NCBI GenBank assembly: GCA_016212885.1
Contig: JACRDO010000046.1
Coordinates: 1-40,114, forward strand
Direction of reading: 5' to 3'
DNA from: Elusimicrobiota bacterium
GTDB lineage: Bacteria; Elusimicrobiota; Elusimicrobia; UBA1565
DNA length: 40,114 nt
Shown here: piece by piece, positions 31,873 through 39,904 of the stretch
How the letters are laid out: every line of letters starts with the position of its first letter
Position numbering within the stretch: the first letter of the stretch is position 1
Position numbers and translations under genes: made by a program
Notes under the pieces: model-generated
What the model was told of the DNA's origin: nothing
Seen by the model: the letters and a program-made list of their open reading frames with translations, nothing else
The model's database searches: none

Positions 31873-33354
31873 CTACAAGGCTCCGAGGGAGCGCAGCTCC
31901 TCGGCGAGCTTCTGCTGGGCGCAGACGAAGGCGAGCCACCCCGCGTGCAGTCTCTTAGCCTGCTCCTCCGTCATCTGCGGGGAAAATTTCTTGTCCACCC
32001 CCGCGACCAAGAGCGCCTTGGCCCACGGAAGGCCGGCCGTCTCGGCCGCCAGGTAGGCCGCCCCGAACGCGCTCGCCTCGCTCTCGCGCAGGCGATGAAT
32101 GGGCTTCTGCAGGAGATCGGCCTGGAACTGCAGGAGGGCGTCGATCCGCGCGAGGCCGCCCGAGGCCTTAAGCGTTGCGGGCTCCAAGCCCGCGCTCTTG
32201 ATCGACGCCGCGATGTCCGCGATGAAGAACGCCAAGGCTTCCGTGGCGCCCCGCACGATGTCCGCGGGCTTGGTGCGGGCGCTCAGTCCGAACCAGGCGG
32301 CCGGGGTCCTGTAGTCCCAGCGCGGCGCGCCCATCCCCCCGATCGACTGCAGGACCCAGACGCGCTCCTTGGACTCGCGGCAGAGCGCGTCCACCCTGCG
32401 GATGTCTTTGAGCAGGCCGAGATTCTCCTTGAGCCAGGCGTAGGAGGTCCCGGCTGCGTGGACCGTGCCTTCCAGGAAGAACTCCGGCGCCGCGTTCTGG
32501 CGCTGGAGCGCGATCGTCGTCAGGATCCCTGGCACGCGCAGTATCCGGGTCCCGGCGTGCTGAAGGTAGAAGGCTCCGGTGCCGTAATTCAGCACGCCGC
32601 AGCCCGCCTGATCCGCCCCCTGCCCCACCGCGGCCGCCTGCTGGTCCCCGATGGCCGCGAGGACCGGAAACTTGCGGCCCTTGCGCGAGAGGACCGCCCA
32701 TTCGCCGGTGGTGGGCGCTATCCTGGGCAGGGATTCGCGCGGCACGCCGAAGAGGGCCAGCAGCTCGGGGTCCCAGCTCATCGTGCGCAGGTCCAGCAGG
32801 AGCATGCGCTGGGCCATGGTCGGATCCACGGCGAAGACCTCCCCGCGCGTCAGCCTCCAGAGGACGTACGTCGTTACCGGCCCGATGCGCAAGCGGCCCG
32901 AGTCGGCCAGGCGCTTGAGCGCGCTCTCGCTCTCAAGCAGGAATCGGATCTTCGGAGCGGAGTAGTAGGGCGTCAGATAGAGCCCGGTGCGCTCATGGAT
33001 TTCCTGTTGGCGCCCTTGCATCGGCTCGAGCAGGCCGGCGGCGCGGCCGTCCTGCCAGGACGGCGAGCGCGCCGCAGGCTTGCCGGTCTGCGCGTCCCAG
33101 AAGACGACCGTGGAGCGCTGGGCGCTCAAGCCGAGGCCCGCTAGGGCCGCCTTCCTGGGCAGGCGCAGGAGGACCGCGTCCAGAGCCGACTCGGCCGTGC
33201 GCGCGATCTCGTCGGCGTCATGCTCGACGAAGCCGGGCTTCGGGCGGAAAGTCGCGACCGGGCGCCTGGCCATCGCCGCGACGCGGCCCTGCGCGTCCAC
33301 GGCCAGCGCCCGGGTGGAGGAGGAGCCCTGATCCAGCGCGATCACGCATTCCAT
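31873..33354 (-). CDS. glpK: Glycerol kinase (FGGY family)
   Basis: Start set at ATG 33354 (MECVIALDQGSSSTRAL) with CGAGG upstream; in-frame ATGs at 33372 and 33381 and a long open extension further upstream overlap the acyltransferase gene and lack family similarity. The 493-residue product has the phosphate-1 motif ALDQGSSSTRALAVD, a substrate-binding segment AARSPSWQDGRAAGL, and the ATP-binding ASGGLARIDALLQFQADLL. It phosphorylates glycerol to glycerol 3-phosphate, which fits the adjacent acyltransferase gene. Other FGGY sugar kinases are possible; glycerol kinase is favoured by DQGSSSTR and GTVHAAGTSYAWLKE. It is convergent with the CheC-like gene, one base apart. Confidence 0.85.
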   Translation of the reverse strand: MECVIALDQGSSSTRALAVDAQGRVAAMARRPVATFRPKPGFVEHDADEIARTAESALDAVLLRLPRKAALAGLGLSAQRSTVVFWDAQTGKPAARSPSWQDGRAAGLLEPMQGRQQEIHERTGLYLTPYYSAPKIRFLLESESALKRLADSGRLRIGPVTTYVLWRLTRGEVFAVDPTMAQRMLLLDLRTMSWDPELLALFGVPRESLPRIAPTTGEWAVLSRKGRKFPVLAAIGDQQAAAVGQGADQAGCGVLNYGTGAFYLQHAGTRILRVPGILTTIALQRQNAAPEFFLEGTVHAAGTSYAWLKENLGLLKDIRRVDALCRESKERVWVLQSIGGMGAPRWDYRTPAAWFGLSARTKPADIVRGATEALAFFIADIAASIKSAGLEPATLKASGGLARIDALLQFQADLLQKPIHRLRESEASAFGAAYLAAETAGLPWAKALLVAGVDKKFSPQMTEEQAKRLHAGWLAFVCAQQKLAEELRSLGAL

Positions 33355-33377
33355 AGGTTCGCCTCGATTCATCGAGT

Positions 33378-34454
33378 TCATCCCGCCCTCAGGATCTTCA
33401 GCAGCCACAGGCCGAAGCCCGCGACCAAGAGCGGGGTCCGAACTCTCCGGTAGATGGGGAAGCGGAAGTACTGCACCCACAGCAGAACCGCGGCCGCGGG
33501 CAGGCAGGCCGCGATCCAGACCCCCAGCGGAATCCCGGATTTCCGGTGCAGCAGGGTGCTGAGCATGATCCACGGCAGGAGCTGCCTCAGCCACTTCACC
33601 CAGAAGCCCCGCGCCTCGAGCGCCAGCTCTGCGACCAGGGCGAGGCCGTAGCCGGAGATCCAGTGGACCGCGGGCCCGGCGCGGGCTTCCCAAAGGCCGC
33701 GCGGAGCCAGGAGGAAGCTCAGCAGGAGGAAGATGAACGGGATGCCTTCGACGAAGAGCGAGGGCGGCTGGGGGGGCGCCTTCATCAGGCGCTCAAGGCG
33801 CCGGTCCCTGCGCAGGGAAGGCAGAAGCCGCCGGTGGATCGTCTCGATGAGCTGCTCGATGACCCGGCGCTCGAGGGACTTGTCCCGCCGCCATAGCAGG
33901 CGGCTTGCGGCCTGGACCCGCATGGGCGGATGGAAGACGATTGTAATGGGCCCGGGCTTCCAGAAGAGCTCTCCCCTGCGCCAGACGCGCAGGCCGCCGA
34001 TGACGGTGGCCGGCACGATGGGCGCTCCGGTGATCATGGCCAGGCGGGCGACTCCCGACTTGAGCGGGTTCATGGGAGCGAGGGTCTTGGTGCGGCCCCC
34101 TTCCGGAAATATGCCGAAGATCTCGCCCTGGCGCAGGACCTTGACCGCGGCCTCGAAGGAGGCCCGGCCGGGCTTCTTCTTGTTGAGCGGGATCGCCCCG
34201 TAGCTGCGCATGAGCAGTCCGAGTAGCGGGATGCGGAAAGGCTTCTCCCAGGCCATGAAGCGGACAGGGCGGCTCAAGCCCACCATCAGGAAGGCGGGGT
34301 CGAGGTAGGTCGGGTGGTTGGCGGCGATGATCGCCGGCCCCGAGGCCGGGACGTGCTTCGCGCCTTCGACGCGGATGTCGTGATAGACCGTGAAAAGCCA
34401 GCGGGCGCAGAAATGGAGGAAGCCGTGGTAGAAAGGGACCCGGTCAGTCGCCAA
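33378..34454 (-). CDS. PlsC-type 1-acyl-glycerol-phosphate acyltransferase with membrane C-terminus
   Basis: 358 residues. The catalytic NHPTYLDP (H-x4-D), the phosphate-binding [11 protein letters not shown] and the later VPATVIGG are typical of PlsC/LPLAT enzymes that acylate lysophosphatidate or related lipids. Residues about 1-225 cover the catalytic domain. The remaining 130 residues carry about four or five hydrophobic segments (for example [19 protein letters not shown] and [19 protein letters not shown]), not part of a standard PlsC. It lies between yjbQ (10-base overlap) and glpK, consistent with a phospholipid-synthesis role. The exact acyl acceptor is unknown. Confidence 0.88.
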   Translation of the reverse strand: MATDRVPFYHGFLHFCARWLFTVYHDIRVEGAKHVPASGPAIIAANHPTYLDPAFLMVGLSRPVRFMAWEKPFRIPLLGLLMRSYGAIPLNKKKPGRASFEAAVKVLRQGEIFGIFPEGGRTKTLAPMNPLKSGVARLAMITGAPIVPATVIGGLRVWRRGELFWKPGPITIVFHPPMRVQAASRLLWRRDKSLERRVIEQLIETIHRRLLPSLRRDRRLERLMKAPPQPPSLFVEGIPFIFLLLSFLLAPRGLWEARAGPAVHWISGYGLALVAELALEARGFWVKWLRQLLPWIMLSTLLHRKSGIPLGVWIAACLPAAAVLLWVQYFRFPIYRRVRTPLLVAGFGLWLLKILRAG

Positions 34455-34854
34455 TGATCTTGACGACGACGCGCTTCTTGCGCTGGCCGTCGAACTCCGC
34501 GTAAAAGACCTGCTCCCAGGGGCCGAGGTCGAGCTTGCCGCCCGTGACCGGGAGGACCGCCTGGTGGTGCATCAGGGTCCGCTTGAGGTGAGCGTCGCCG
34601 TTGTCCTCGCCGGTCCTATGGTGCAGGTAGTCGCCCTTGGGGGCGAGCTTCTCGACCCAGCTCAGGAAGTCCTGCTTGAGGCCCTGCTCCTCGTCGTTGA
34701 CCCAGATGCCGGCCGTGATGTGCATGGCGCTCACCAGGCAGAAGCCTTCGCGCACCCCGCTCTTGGCCACGAGAGACTCGACCGTGTCCGTGACGTTGAC
34801 GAGCTCGCGGCGACTCTTCGTCTCGAACCAGATGTACTCCGTGTGGGATTTCAT
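34444..34854 (-). CDS. yjbQ: YjbQ/UPF0047 family protein
   Basis: 136 residues, the family's standard length. Conserved His-containing motifs are [39 protein letters not shown] and [18 protein letters not shown]. Members have been reported to have weak thiamin-phosphate synthase activity, and the physiological role is uncertain. It overlaps the acyltransferase gene by 11 bases and the GNAT gene by 4. Confidence 0.93.
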   Translation of the reverse strand: MKSHTEYIWFETKSRRELVNVTDTVESLVAKSGVREGFCLVSAMHITAGIWVNDEEQGLKQDFLSWVEKLAPKGDYLHHRTGEDNGDAHLKRTLMHHQAVLPVTGGKLDLGPWEQVFYAEFDGQRKKRVVVKIIGD

Positions 34855-35435
34855 GAGGGCGCCAGGACCTTCTCCATGCGGAAGACGACCTTCTCGTTTG
34901 CCTGTTCCGAGCCGGCCGCGGCGAAGCCGAGGGCCTCATACATCGCCTTGCTCCCCCGCCACGCCCCGGCCTCCTCCGCGGACTCAAGCGGGCAGGCCTC
35001 GATCGCCCGGGCCCCGGCCTTGCGGGCCTCCTCGACGAGGAGCCGGACGATCTCCCGGGCGTAGCCCTGGCTGCGGCAGGAGAACGCCACGGCGATGCAC
35101 CCCACCGCCCAGATTGAGTCCTCGAAAGGCCCCAGCCGGCTTCCGGGGCGGTCCTTCATCAGAGGGAAGGCCGTCTTCGGCCCGGAGCCGGTCCAGCCGA
35201 CCACGACCCCGTCAGCCTCGCGGATGACGAGGAAGCCGACATGGCGGCCTTCGATGACCCGGCGGCGCGTGTCCTCAAAGTTCTCGCGGGGCCTCTCCTT
35301 GCAGCGCTCCTCCCAGCCTTCCGCGGGAAGGCGCCAGAGGGCGCAGTAGCAGCCCCCGAATTCGCGGCCGCCAAGCAGGCGCTCGAAGTCGCCGAGGCGG
35401 CGCCGGTCCAAGAGGGCGAGTCTGAGGTTGTCCAT
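34851..35435 (-). CDS. GNAT family N-acetyltransferase
   Basis: ATG 35435 gives 194 residues; TTG 35447, overlapping the nuclease stop, is an alternative start. The acetyl-CoA loop is [20 protein letters not shown] (Q/R-x-x-G-x-A variant), preceded by the core strand [11 protein letters not shown] and followed by a C-terminal [10 protein letters not shown] typical of GNAT folds. The N-terminal [13 protein letters not shown] resembles a GNAT subgroup with that conserved Cys-rich strand. Substrate unknown. Confidence 0.8.
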   Translation of the reverse strand: MDNLRLALLDRRRLGDFERLLGGREFGGCYCALWRLPAEGWEERCKERPRENFEDTRRRVIEGRHVGFLVIREADGVVVGWTGSGPKTAFPLMKDRPGSRLGPFEDSIWAVGCIAVAFSCRSQGYAREIVRLLVEEARKAGARAIEACPLESAEEAGAWRGSKAMYEALGFAAAGSEQANEKVVFRMEKVLAPS

Positions 35436-35443
35436 GGGTTTGC

Positions 35444-36871
35444 TCAATCTTCCTGCTCGATCTTCTTGACGCGCAGAGCTCCATGGCGCGTCTTATGCCC
35501 GAGCCGCGAAAGCCTCTCGCGCAGGTCTATGGGCAGGTTCGGGTCGTTCATCAGCTTCTGGACCAGCGAGACCATCGGCGACACGATCTTGTCCCAGTAG
35601 CCTGCGCGCCGGACGGTTTCCAGGACCTTCTCACGGTCCTGGAAGTCCCACTTTTCCTCGTCATGCAGGCTGACCTCGTAGGCTTCCCCGAAGGCGCGGA
35701 CGTAGCGCTTCTCCCGCAGGTTGCCGACGATCTCCTTCTTGACGTCTTCGGCCTTCGCCTCCAGGGCGTGGACCTCGTCCTTGAGCCTTCCGTACTGGTC
35801 CACGAGCTTGGCGAGCTGGAGTTCGCTCTCGAGAGCAGGCGCCTGCTCGCAGGGAGCCTGCTTGGCGAAGAGGTGCTTCCACTCCGGGCAGAAGGGCTTG
35901 AAGTCGCACCAGGAGCACTTGGTGTCCTCGGCATAGGGCTTGAACTCTTCCGGAACAGCGTCTTCGCAGCCGCCCGCCCCAGGGGCCCGCTCCGCGGCCG
36001 GGGCGGCTTTCCCGAGCCCCAGGCCCAACTGCTCGGCCTCCGGGCTTTCGGCCGCGCCTTTGAGCTTGGCCATACCGCGCCGGATGAGCGCGGCTGCGGC
36101 GACGATCGTGTCCTTCAGGGCCAGTACAGCGGCTTCGCCCCTCCTTTCAACGCTGAAGGGGGTCTGCGAGGGCAGATGGTAGAGGATCAGCTTGCCGACC
36201 AGCAGGCCGAGCTTCTCCTCGCAGGCCATCTGGTACATCGTGAGCTGGGGATCCTCGCGGACACGGTCCAGATCGAAGGCTTTGCCTGTCTTGTAGTCCA
36301 CGATGTCCAGCCGGTCGTCCTCCGTCTTGTCGATGCGGTCCACGACCCCGATGATGGGGACGGGCTGGAGGTATTCGGCCTCCACCCGGAACCGGCGCAG
36401 ATGACGGGCGATCTCCAGCTCGAACTCCGCCCCTTTCGCATCGCGGATCTTGAGATCGTGCCGGAGATGGAAGCGGTACTCGTATTCGACGAAGAACGGG
36501 ATCTTGAACGCCGCGGCGTTTTTTCGGTAGTACTCCTCGAGTATGCGCACGCCTTCGGCCCGGTACTGCTCCTCCTGCTTCAGGCTCGCGTAGCCTTCGC
36601 TGATCCAATGGGCATAGTAGGCTTTCAGCAGCTCCTCAAGGCTGGGCGGAGGCAGAGCCTTCGCCTTGTAGAAGAACTCCAGCGCCAGGTGGAGCGTCTT
36701 CCCGAAGGAGAAGAAATACCTGGGCTTCTCCTCCTTCTTGTCGACGTATTTGAGCTTCCACTTCTGCGGGCACCTCAGGTAGGTCTGGATGGCGGAGTGC
36801 GAAAGCGGGCGGGGCAGGAGCTCTTTGCGCTCTTTCGGCTCAACGAGAGGCAGCAGCTGTTCTTCGCTCAT
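35444..36871 (-). CDS. PD-(D/E)XK nuclease with Fe-S cluster ligands (AddB/Cas4-like RecB nuclease family)
   Basis: ATG 36871 gives 475 residues; a TTG 18 bases upstream is less likely. The active site is seen as the motif His61 (GKTLHLALEFFY), Asp178 (GVVDRIDKT), Asp192 and Lys194 (DIVDYKTGK), then Gln209-x3-Tyr213 (QLTMYQ). Cys34 (YLRCPQKW) plus Cys319, Cys322 and Cys328 (CSWCDFKPFC) form the four-Cys [4Fe-4S] staple found in AddB and Cas4. The C-terminal 130 residues contain a coiled coil (LVDQYGRLKDEVHALEAKAE) and a further domain not usual in the family. Likely acts in DNA end processing or repair. No Cas genes are near. It is first in its operon. Confidence 0.88.
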   Translation of the reverse strand: MSEEQLLPLVEPKERKELLPRPLSHSAIQTYLRCPQKWKLKYVDKKEEKPRYFFSFGKTLHLALEFFYKAKALPPPSLEELLKAYYAHWISEGYASLKQEEQYRAEGVRILEEYYRKNAAAFKIPFFVEYEYRFHLRHDLKIRDAKGAEFELEIARHLRRFRVEAEYLQPVPIIGVVDRIDKTEDDRLDIVDYKTGKAFDLDRVREDPQLTMYQMACEEKLGLLVGKLILYHLPSQTPFSVERRGEAAVLALKDTIVAAAALIRRGMAKLKGAAESPEAEQLGLGLGKAAPAAERAPGAGGCEDAVPEEFKPYAEDTKCSWCDFKPFCPEWKHLFAKQAPCEQAPALESELQLAKLVDQYGRLKDEVHALEAKAEDVKKEIVGNLREKRYVRAFGEAYEVSLHDEEKWDFQDREKVLETVRRAGYWDKIVSPMVSLVQKLMNDPNLPIDLRERLSRLGHKTRHGALRVKKIEQED

Positions 36872-36879
36872 CGACGGCG

Positions 36880-36885
36880 ATTTTA
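36880..36885 (-). promoter_or_regulatory. -10 box before the nuclease operon
   Basis: On the minus strand TAAAAT (within GATAAAAT) lies eight bases before the ATG at 36871, with an AT-rich stretch upstream and no Shine-Dalgarno. No convincing -35. Confidence 0.4.
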
Positions 36886-36902
36886 TCAATTATTTGGAGG
36901 CT

Positions 36903-37778
36903 TTAGTCGTGCGGTGAACTGAAGGGGATGGAGAACTCCGAGAGCTCGGTGTTCGGGTTCTCTCCCTCAGGCGCCCCGAGCGTCGTCTTGACTCGGCCCA
37001 CATGGGGGCAATAGTAATCGAACACCCAGGACGGCTCGCCCTCGATATGGGCGCGCACCTTGAGGCATCCCTCGAAGGCGCCCGCCTTCGTATTCAGGGA
37101 CGCCGAAACATCCTCGATGCGGTAGTCCGTTCTCTTGCCACGGACCTTGGCCGACCAAGAGGAGCCCTGCCGGTACGGGTAGCGCAGGATCGGCGCCCCG
37201 TTCTCCCAGGTCATCCAGTCCTTCTTCTCGCAGGCGCGACTGTAGTTCATGAAGCGGTTCGTGCCGGCGTAGTAAGCTCCAACAACCCGCGCCTTGCCGG
37301 CCGCCGTGGACACGGCGATCTCCAGCCTCATGTTCTTGCCGCCGGTCTCGGCGTCCACGAGGACCCAGCGCGCGCCCGGGCTGATCGGAAAGAAGTCGGG
37401 GCAGTTCAGAAGCCCCTCATGGGCCAGCTCGACCCACCTCCGGGCCTCGCGGCTAAGGAGCACGGCTCTACCGCGAGGCCCCTGGCTTCCAGTAGCGCCA
37501 GGGGCCTGGCCGTCGGGGGACCGCCTCGCCGCGCGCTCGAAGAGCGGGACAGCGCGGTCGCAGCGGTTGAAGACCTGCGCGTAGATGCGCGCCGCGCGGA
37601 CCGCGGCCTCGATCTCCTGGGGACCGCTTGGGCCCCTGGCGAGGAAGTTTTCGTACGCCTTCAGGGCCCGGGCGAACTGGCCGGTATCCTCCAGGTGCCG
37701 GGCCTGCTGGAAATCGACTCGGCCGCACGCCGCTGCGGCCGCGGCCAGCAGGAGGAGGCCGGCTGAGCGGCTCTTCAT
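36903..37778 (-). CDS. Predicted lipoprotein of unknown function
   Basis: The frame is open far upstream, but the real start is ATG 37778, with GGAGG upstream and a clear lipoprotein signal (MKSRSAGLLLLAAAAAACGR; Cys18 in AAAC). 291 residues. Residues about 25-90 look like a tetratricopeptide-style helical pair (ARHLEDTGQFARALKAYENF). The rest is a mixed beta domain with YPYRQGSSWSAKVRGKRTDY and a VFDYYCPHVGRVKTTL ending, resembling uncharacterised periplasmic beta-sandwich lipoproteins. Function not recognised. It overlaps radC by 4 bases. Confidence 0.75.
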   Translation of the reverse strand: MKSRSAGLLLLAAAAAACGRVDFQQARHLEDTGQFARALKAYENFLARGPSGPQEIEAAVRAARIYAQVFNRCDRAVPLFERAARRSPDGQAPGATGSQGPRGRAVLLSREARRWVELAHEGLLNCPDFFPISPGARWVLVDAETGGKNMRLEIAVSTAAGKARVVGAYYAGTNRFMNYSRACEKKDWMTWENGAPILRYPYRQGSSWSAKVRGKRTDYRIEDVSASLNTKAGAFEGCLKVRAHIEGEPSWVFDYYCPHVGRVKTTLGAPEGENPNTELSEFSIPFSSPHD

Positions 37779-38461
37779 CTGTCCTCCCTGAGCAGTCCCT
37801 GCTCGCGGAAGCTGAGGCAGCCGCTGTCCGCGATGAGGACGTGGTCTAAGAGCGGGATGCCGAGGATTCGGCCCGCAGCTGCGAGGCGCCGAGTCGTCTC
37901 GCGGTCCTCCGGGGAAGGCCGCAGGTCTCCGGAGGGATGATTGTGGGCCACCAGGACCCCGGCCGCGGAGCGCTCCACAGCGGGGGCGAAGACCTCCCGC
38001 GGGTGGACGAGGCTCGCCGTGAGCGTGCCGATGGAGACGGTCTCCTGATGCAGGAGGCGGTTGCAGGCGTTCAGGTAGAAGGCGATGAAGTACTCCTTCT
38101 TCTTGCCGCGCAGGAACTCCAGCCGCTCGCGCACGGCCGCGGGCGAGTCCACGAGCGGCAGGGTCTCGCCGGCCGGGCCCGCCCACCGGCGGGCCAGCTC
38201 GAGAGCGGCTCCAAGCGCCGCGGCGCGGCTCAAACCGATCCCCTTCTGCCGCCGGAGCTCGGCCAGGGGCAGCCTCCCGAGCGCGCCGTCCGGGTAGCGG
38301 CGCAGGAGCTCGCCGGCCAGGTCCAGAGCGCTGCAGCCCGCATATCCGGTTCTTAGGACCACGGCAAGCAGCTCCTCCTCGCTCAAAGCCTCCGGCCCGC
38401 GCTCGGCCAGGCGCTCGCGGGGCCTCTCGACCGGATGGAGCTCGGCGATGCGAAGGCTCAT
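37775..38461 (-). CDS. radC: RadC family JAB/MPN-domain protein
   Basis: 228 residues, typical RadC length. N-terminal helix-hairpin-helix part (LRRQKGIGLSRAAALGAALE). C-terminal JAB/MPN+ domain with zinc ligands His173, His175 and Asp186 in VAHNHPSGDLRPSPED. Despite the name, a direct repair role is not established; the metal-dependent active site predicts hydrolase activity. No toxin or mobile element surrounds it here, unlike many radC copies in islands. It overlaps both neighbours by 4 bases. Confidence 0.92.
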   Translation of the reverse strand: MSLRIAELHPVERPRERLAERGPEALSEEELLAVVLRTGYAGCSALDLAGELLRRYPDGALGRLPLAELRRQKGIGLSRAAALGAALELARRWAGPAGETLPLVDSPAAVRERLEFLRGKKKEYFIAFYLNACNRLLHQETVSIGTLTASLVHPREVFAPAVERSAAGVLVAHNHPSGDLRPSPEDRETTRRLAAAGRILGIPLLDHVLIADSGCLSFREQGLLREDR

Positions 38462-38883
38462 GGACTCTTTCGGAGCGCCGCTCTGAGCTCGGTCCTGAGA
38501 TCCTTGAGACGGGACTTCGCCTCCTTAAGCCGGGTTTCGGCGCGCTTGGAAGCGCCGTCCTCGCAGGCGACTGCTGTTCTCCGCTCGCCGGAGAGGGCGG
38601 CGCGCTTGGCGGCTTCAGGGTTCGCGGCTTTCTTCGCCTTCCGCTGGGCGTAGCGCGCTCGGCGGACATCCAGCAGCGCCTCGCGGATATCGGCCTTCAG
38701 CTTGGCGATGCCGGGCGGCGCGCTGGGAAGCGCGGTCCCCGGAGGGCTGCTGTTCTCCTTCCCTGAAGGGGGCCGCGCCGCCGCTGTCTCCTTCGCAGGG
38801 GCGACGTCCGCGGCCCGGGCCTGCCCGAAGCCGCTGCTCAGCAGGGCTGAAAGCGCGAGGAAGATCGCCGGCAAGGCATTCAT
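38458..38883 (-). CDS. Small exported Ala/Lys/Arg-rich coiled-coil protein
   Basis: 141 residues. The N-terminal MNALPAIFLALSALLSSGFG with cleavage after ARA (about residue 24) predicts export. Then a Pro/Ser/Ala-rich linker and a charged helical region (LKADIREALLDVRRARYAQR, and SKRAETRLKEAKSRLKDLRT) likely forming coiled coils. No family recognised. Position directly after the RseB-like gene (1-base gap) suggests an envelope-stress-related role, by context only. Confidence 0.6.
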   Translation of the reverse strand: MNALPAIFLALSALLSSGFGQARAADVAPAKETAAARPPSGKENSSPPGTALPSAPPGIAKLKADIREALLDVRRARYAQRKAKKAANPEAAKRAALSGERRTAVACEDGASKRAETRLKEAKSRLKDLRTELRAALRKSP

Positions 38884-38884
38884 T

Positions 38885-39904
38885 CTACTTATCCTGGACA
38901 GACTCCGCGACCCGGCGCATGGATTCAGCCGACAAGGGGCCGATCAGCACGAAGCGATGGCCGGAGGTCTTCCATTCAAGCACCAGGTTGTCAGCCGTGA
39001 GGGCCAAGCGGGCGCGCGAGCCGCTGACGCGCGTCTCCTTGGGCCGGCCCATCCGGCCCCAGCCCAGGCGCAGCCGCGCGCCCGGAGGATATTGGAAGAG
39101 CGAGAGCGCGTCCACGCCGTCTGAGAAGCGGGTATGGAGCAAGGAAGCTCCCTTGAACGGCATGACGTTGACGCTTTCAAAAACGTAGCCGGGCGGCAGC
39201 CAGGCGGGCAGGCGTGGCTTCCCGCCGCTCGCCTCTTCCGCTTCGTCGAGGTCCATGTAGTCGGGCCCAAAGCGGCTCTCCAGGACCCTGACCCCGGGAG
39301 GGGGGGAGAAGGAGAAATCAGCGTCTTCCGACTTGCCCAAGGATTTGACGCGGGTGAACCTCATCGCGGAAGTCTCGGACCCGTCCTCGGAATAAGCCCT
39401 GCGCTGGAGCACGAGCCCGTCCTTGCCGACCCAGAGCCTGCGGGCGGGCTTGCCGCTGGCGCGGGAGAGCACCTCCAGCACCGAGGCCCGCCGCCCGGCC
39501 ACGGCTTCGGTCCCGGCCAGGCGCAGCTCATAGTTGCGCAAGATGAGCTCGTACTCCTCATCCGGGTCCAGCAGCTTGTAGTCCGGGTCAGCCGCTTCGC
39601 CCTTCCACGCCATGGAGCGCCGGACGTCGTAGACCCATTCGGAGCGCCCGTCCGAGACCACGATCATGCGGGTCTTTCCCGCTGAATCGAGGATCTCCCG
39701 GCGCCAGCGGCCCGGCGGCGCGTAGCGCACTTTGACCGAGCGAGTCTCCGCGCGTCCGCTGGAGAGCGTACCCACCTCGAATTCTCCCTCGTAGGCCGCG
39801 CGGGGCCTCTCCAGCGTCAGCCGCAGGACATCCTCGGGGCCCAAGGCCGCCTCAGCCCAGGCTCCGAAGAAGGCCAGCGAAAGGAAGAGCGCGCTACCCC
39901 TCAT
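38885..39904 (-). CDS. MucB/RseB-like periplasmic sensor of a sigma factor system
   Basis: 339 residues with a signal peptide (MRGSALFLSLAFFGAWAEA). Residues about 30-200 resemble the LolA-like lipid-binding domain of MucB/RseB (YAPPGRWRREILDSAGKTRM, GRSEWVYDVRRSMAWKG). Residues about 230-335 form a second domain (LPPGYVFESVNVMPFKGASL, LVLEWKTSGHRFVLIGPLS) typical of RseB C-terminal or DUF4367-like folds. RseB binds misfolded or lipid-linked envelope signals and protects the anti-sigma factor from cleavage. The upstream gene encodes a single-pass protein fitting an anti-sigma factor, supporting this. Overlap of 11 bases with that gene. Confidence 0.7.
   Translation of the reverse strand: MRGSALFLSLAFFGAWAEAALGPEDVLRLTLERPRAAYEGEFEVGTLSSGRAETRSVKVRYAPPGRWRREILDSAGKTRMIVVSDGRSEWVYDVRRSMAWKGEAADPDYKLLDPDEEYELILRNYELRLAGTEAVAGRRASVLEVLSRASGKPARRLWVGKDGLVLQRRAYSEDGSETSAMRFTRVKSLGKSEDADFSFSPPPGVRVLESRFGPDYMDLDEAEEASGGKPRLPAWLPPGYVFESVNVMPFKGASLLHTRFSDGVDALSLFQYPPGARLRLGWGRMGRPKETRVSGSRARLALTADNLVLEWKTSGHRFVLIGPLSAESMRRVAESVQDK

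Noticed and set aside
37779..38669. Open frame upstream of the 36903-37778 lipoprotein
   Set aside because: It is a shadow of radC and its neighbour; the lipoprotein signal and Shine-Dalgarno at 37778 define the start.
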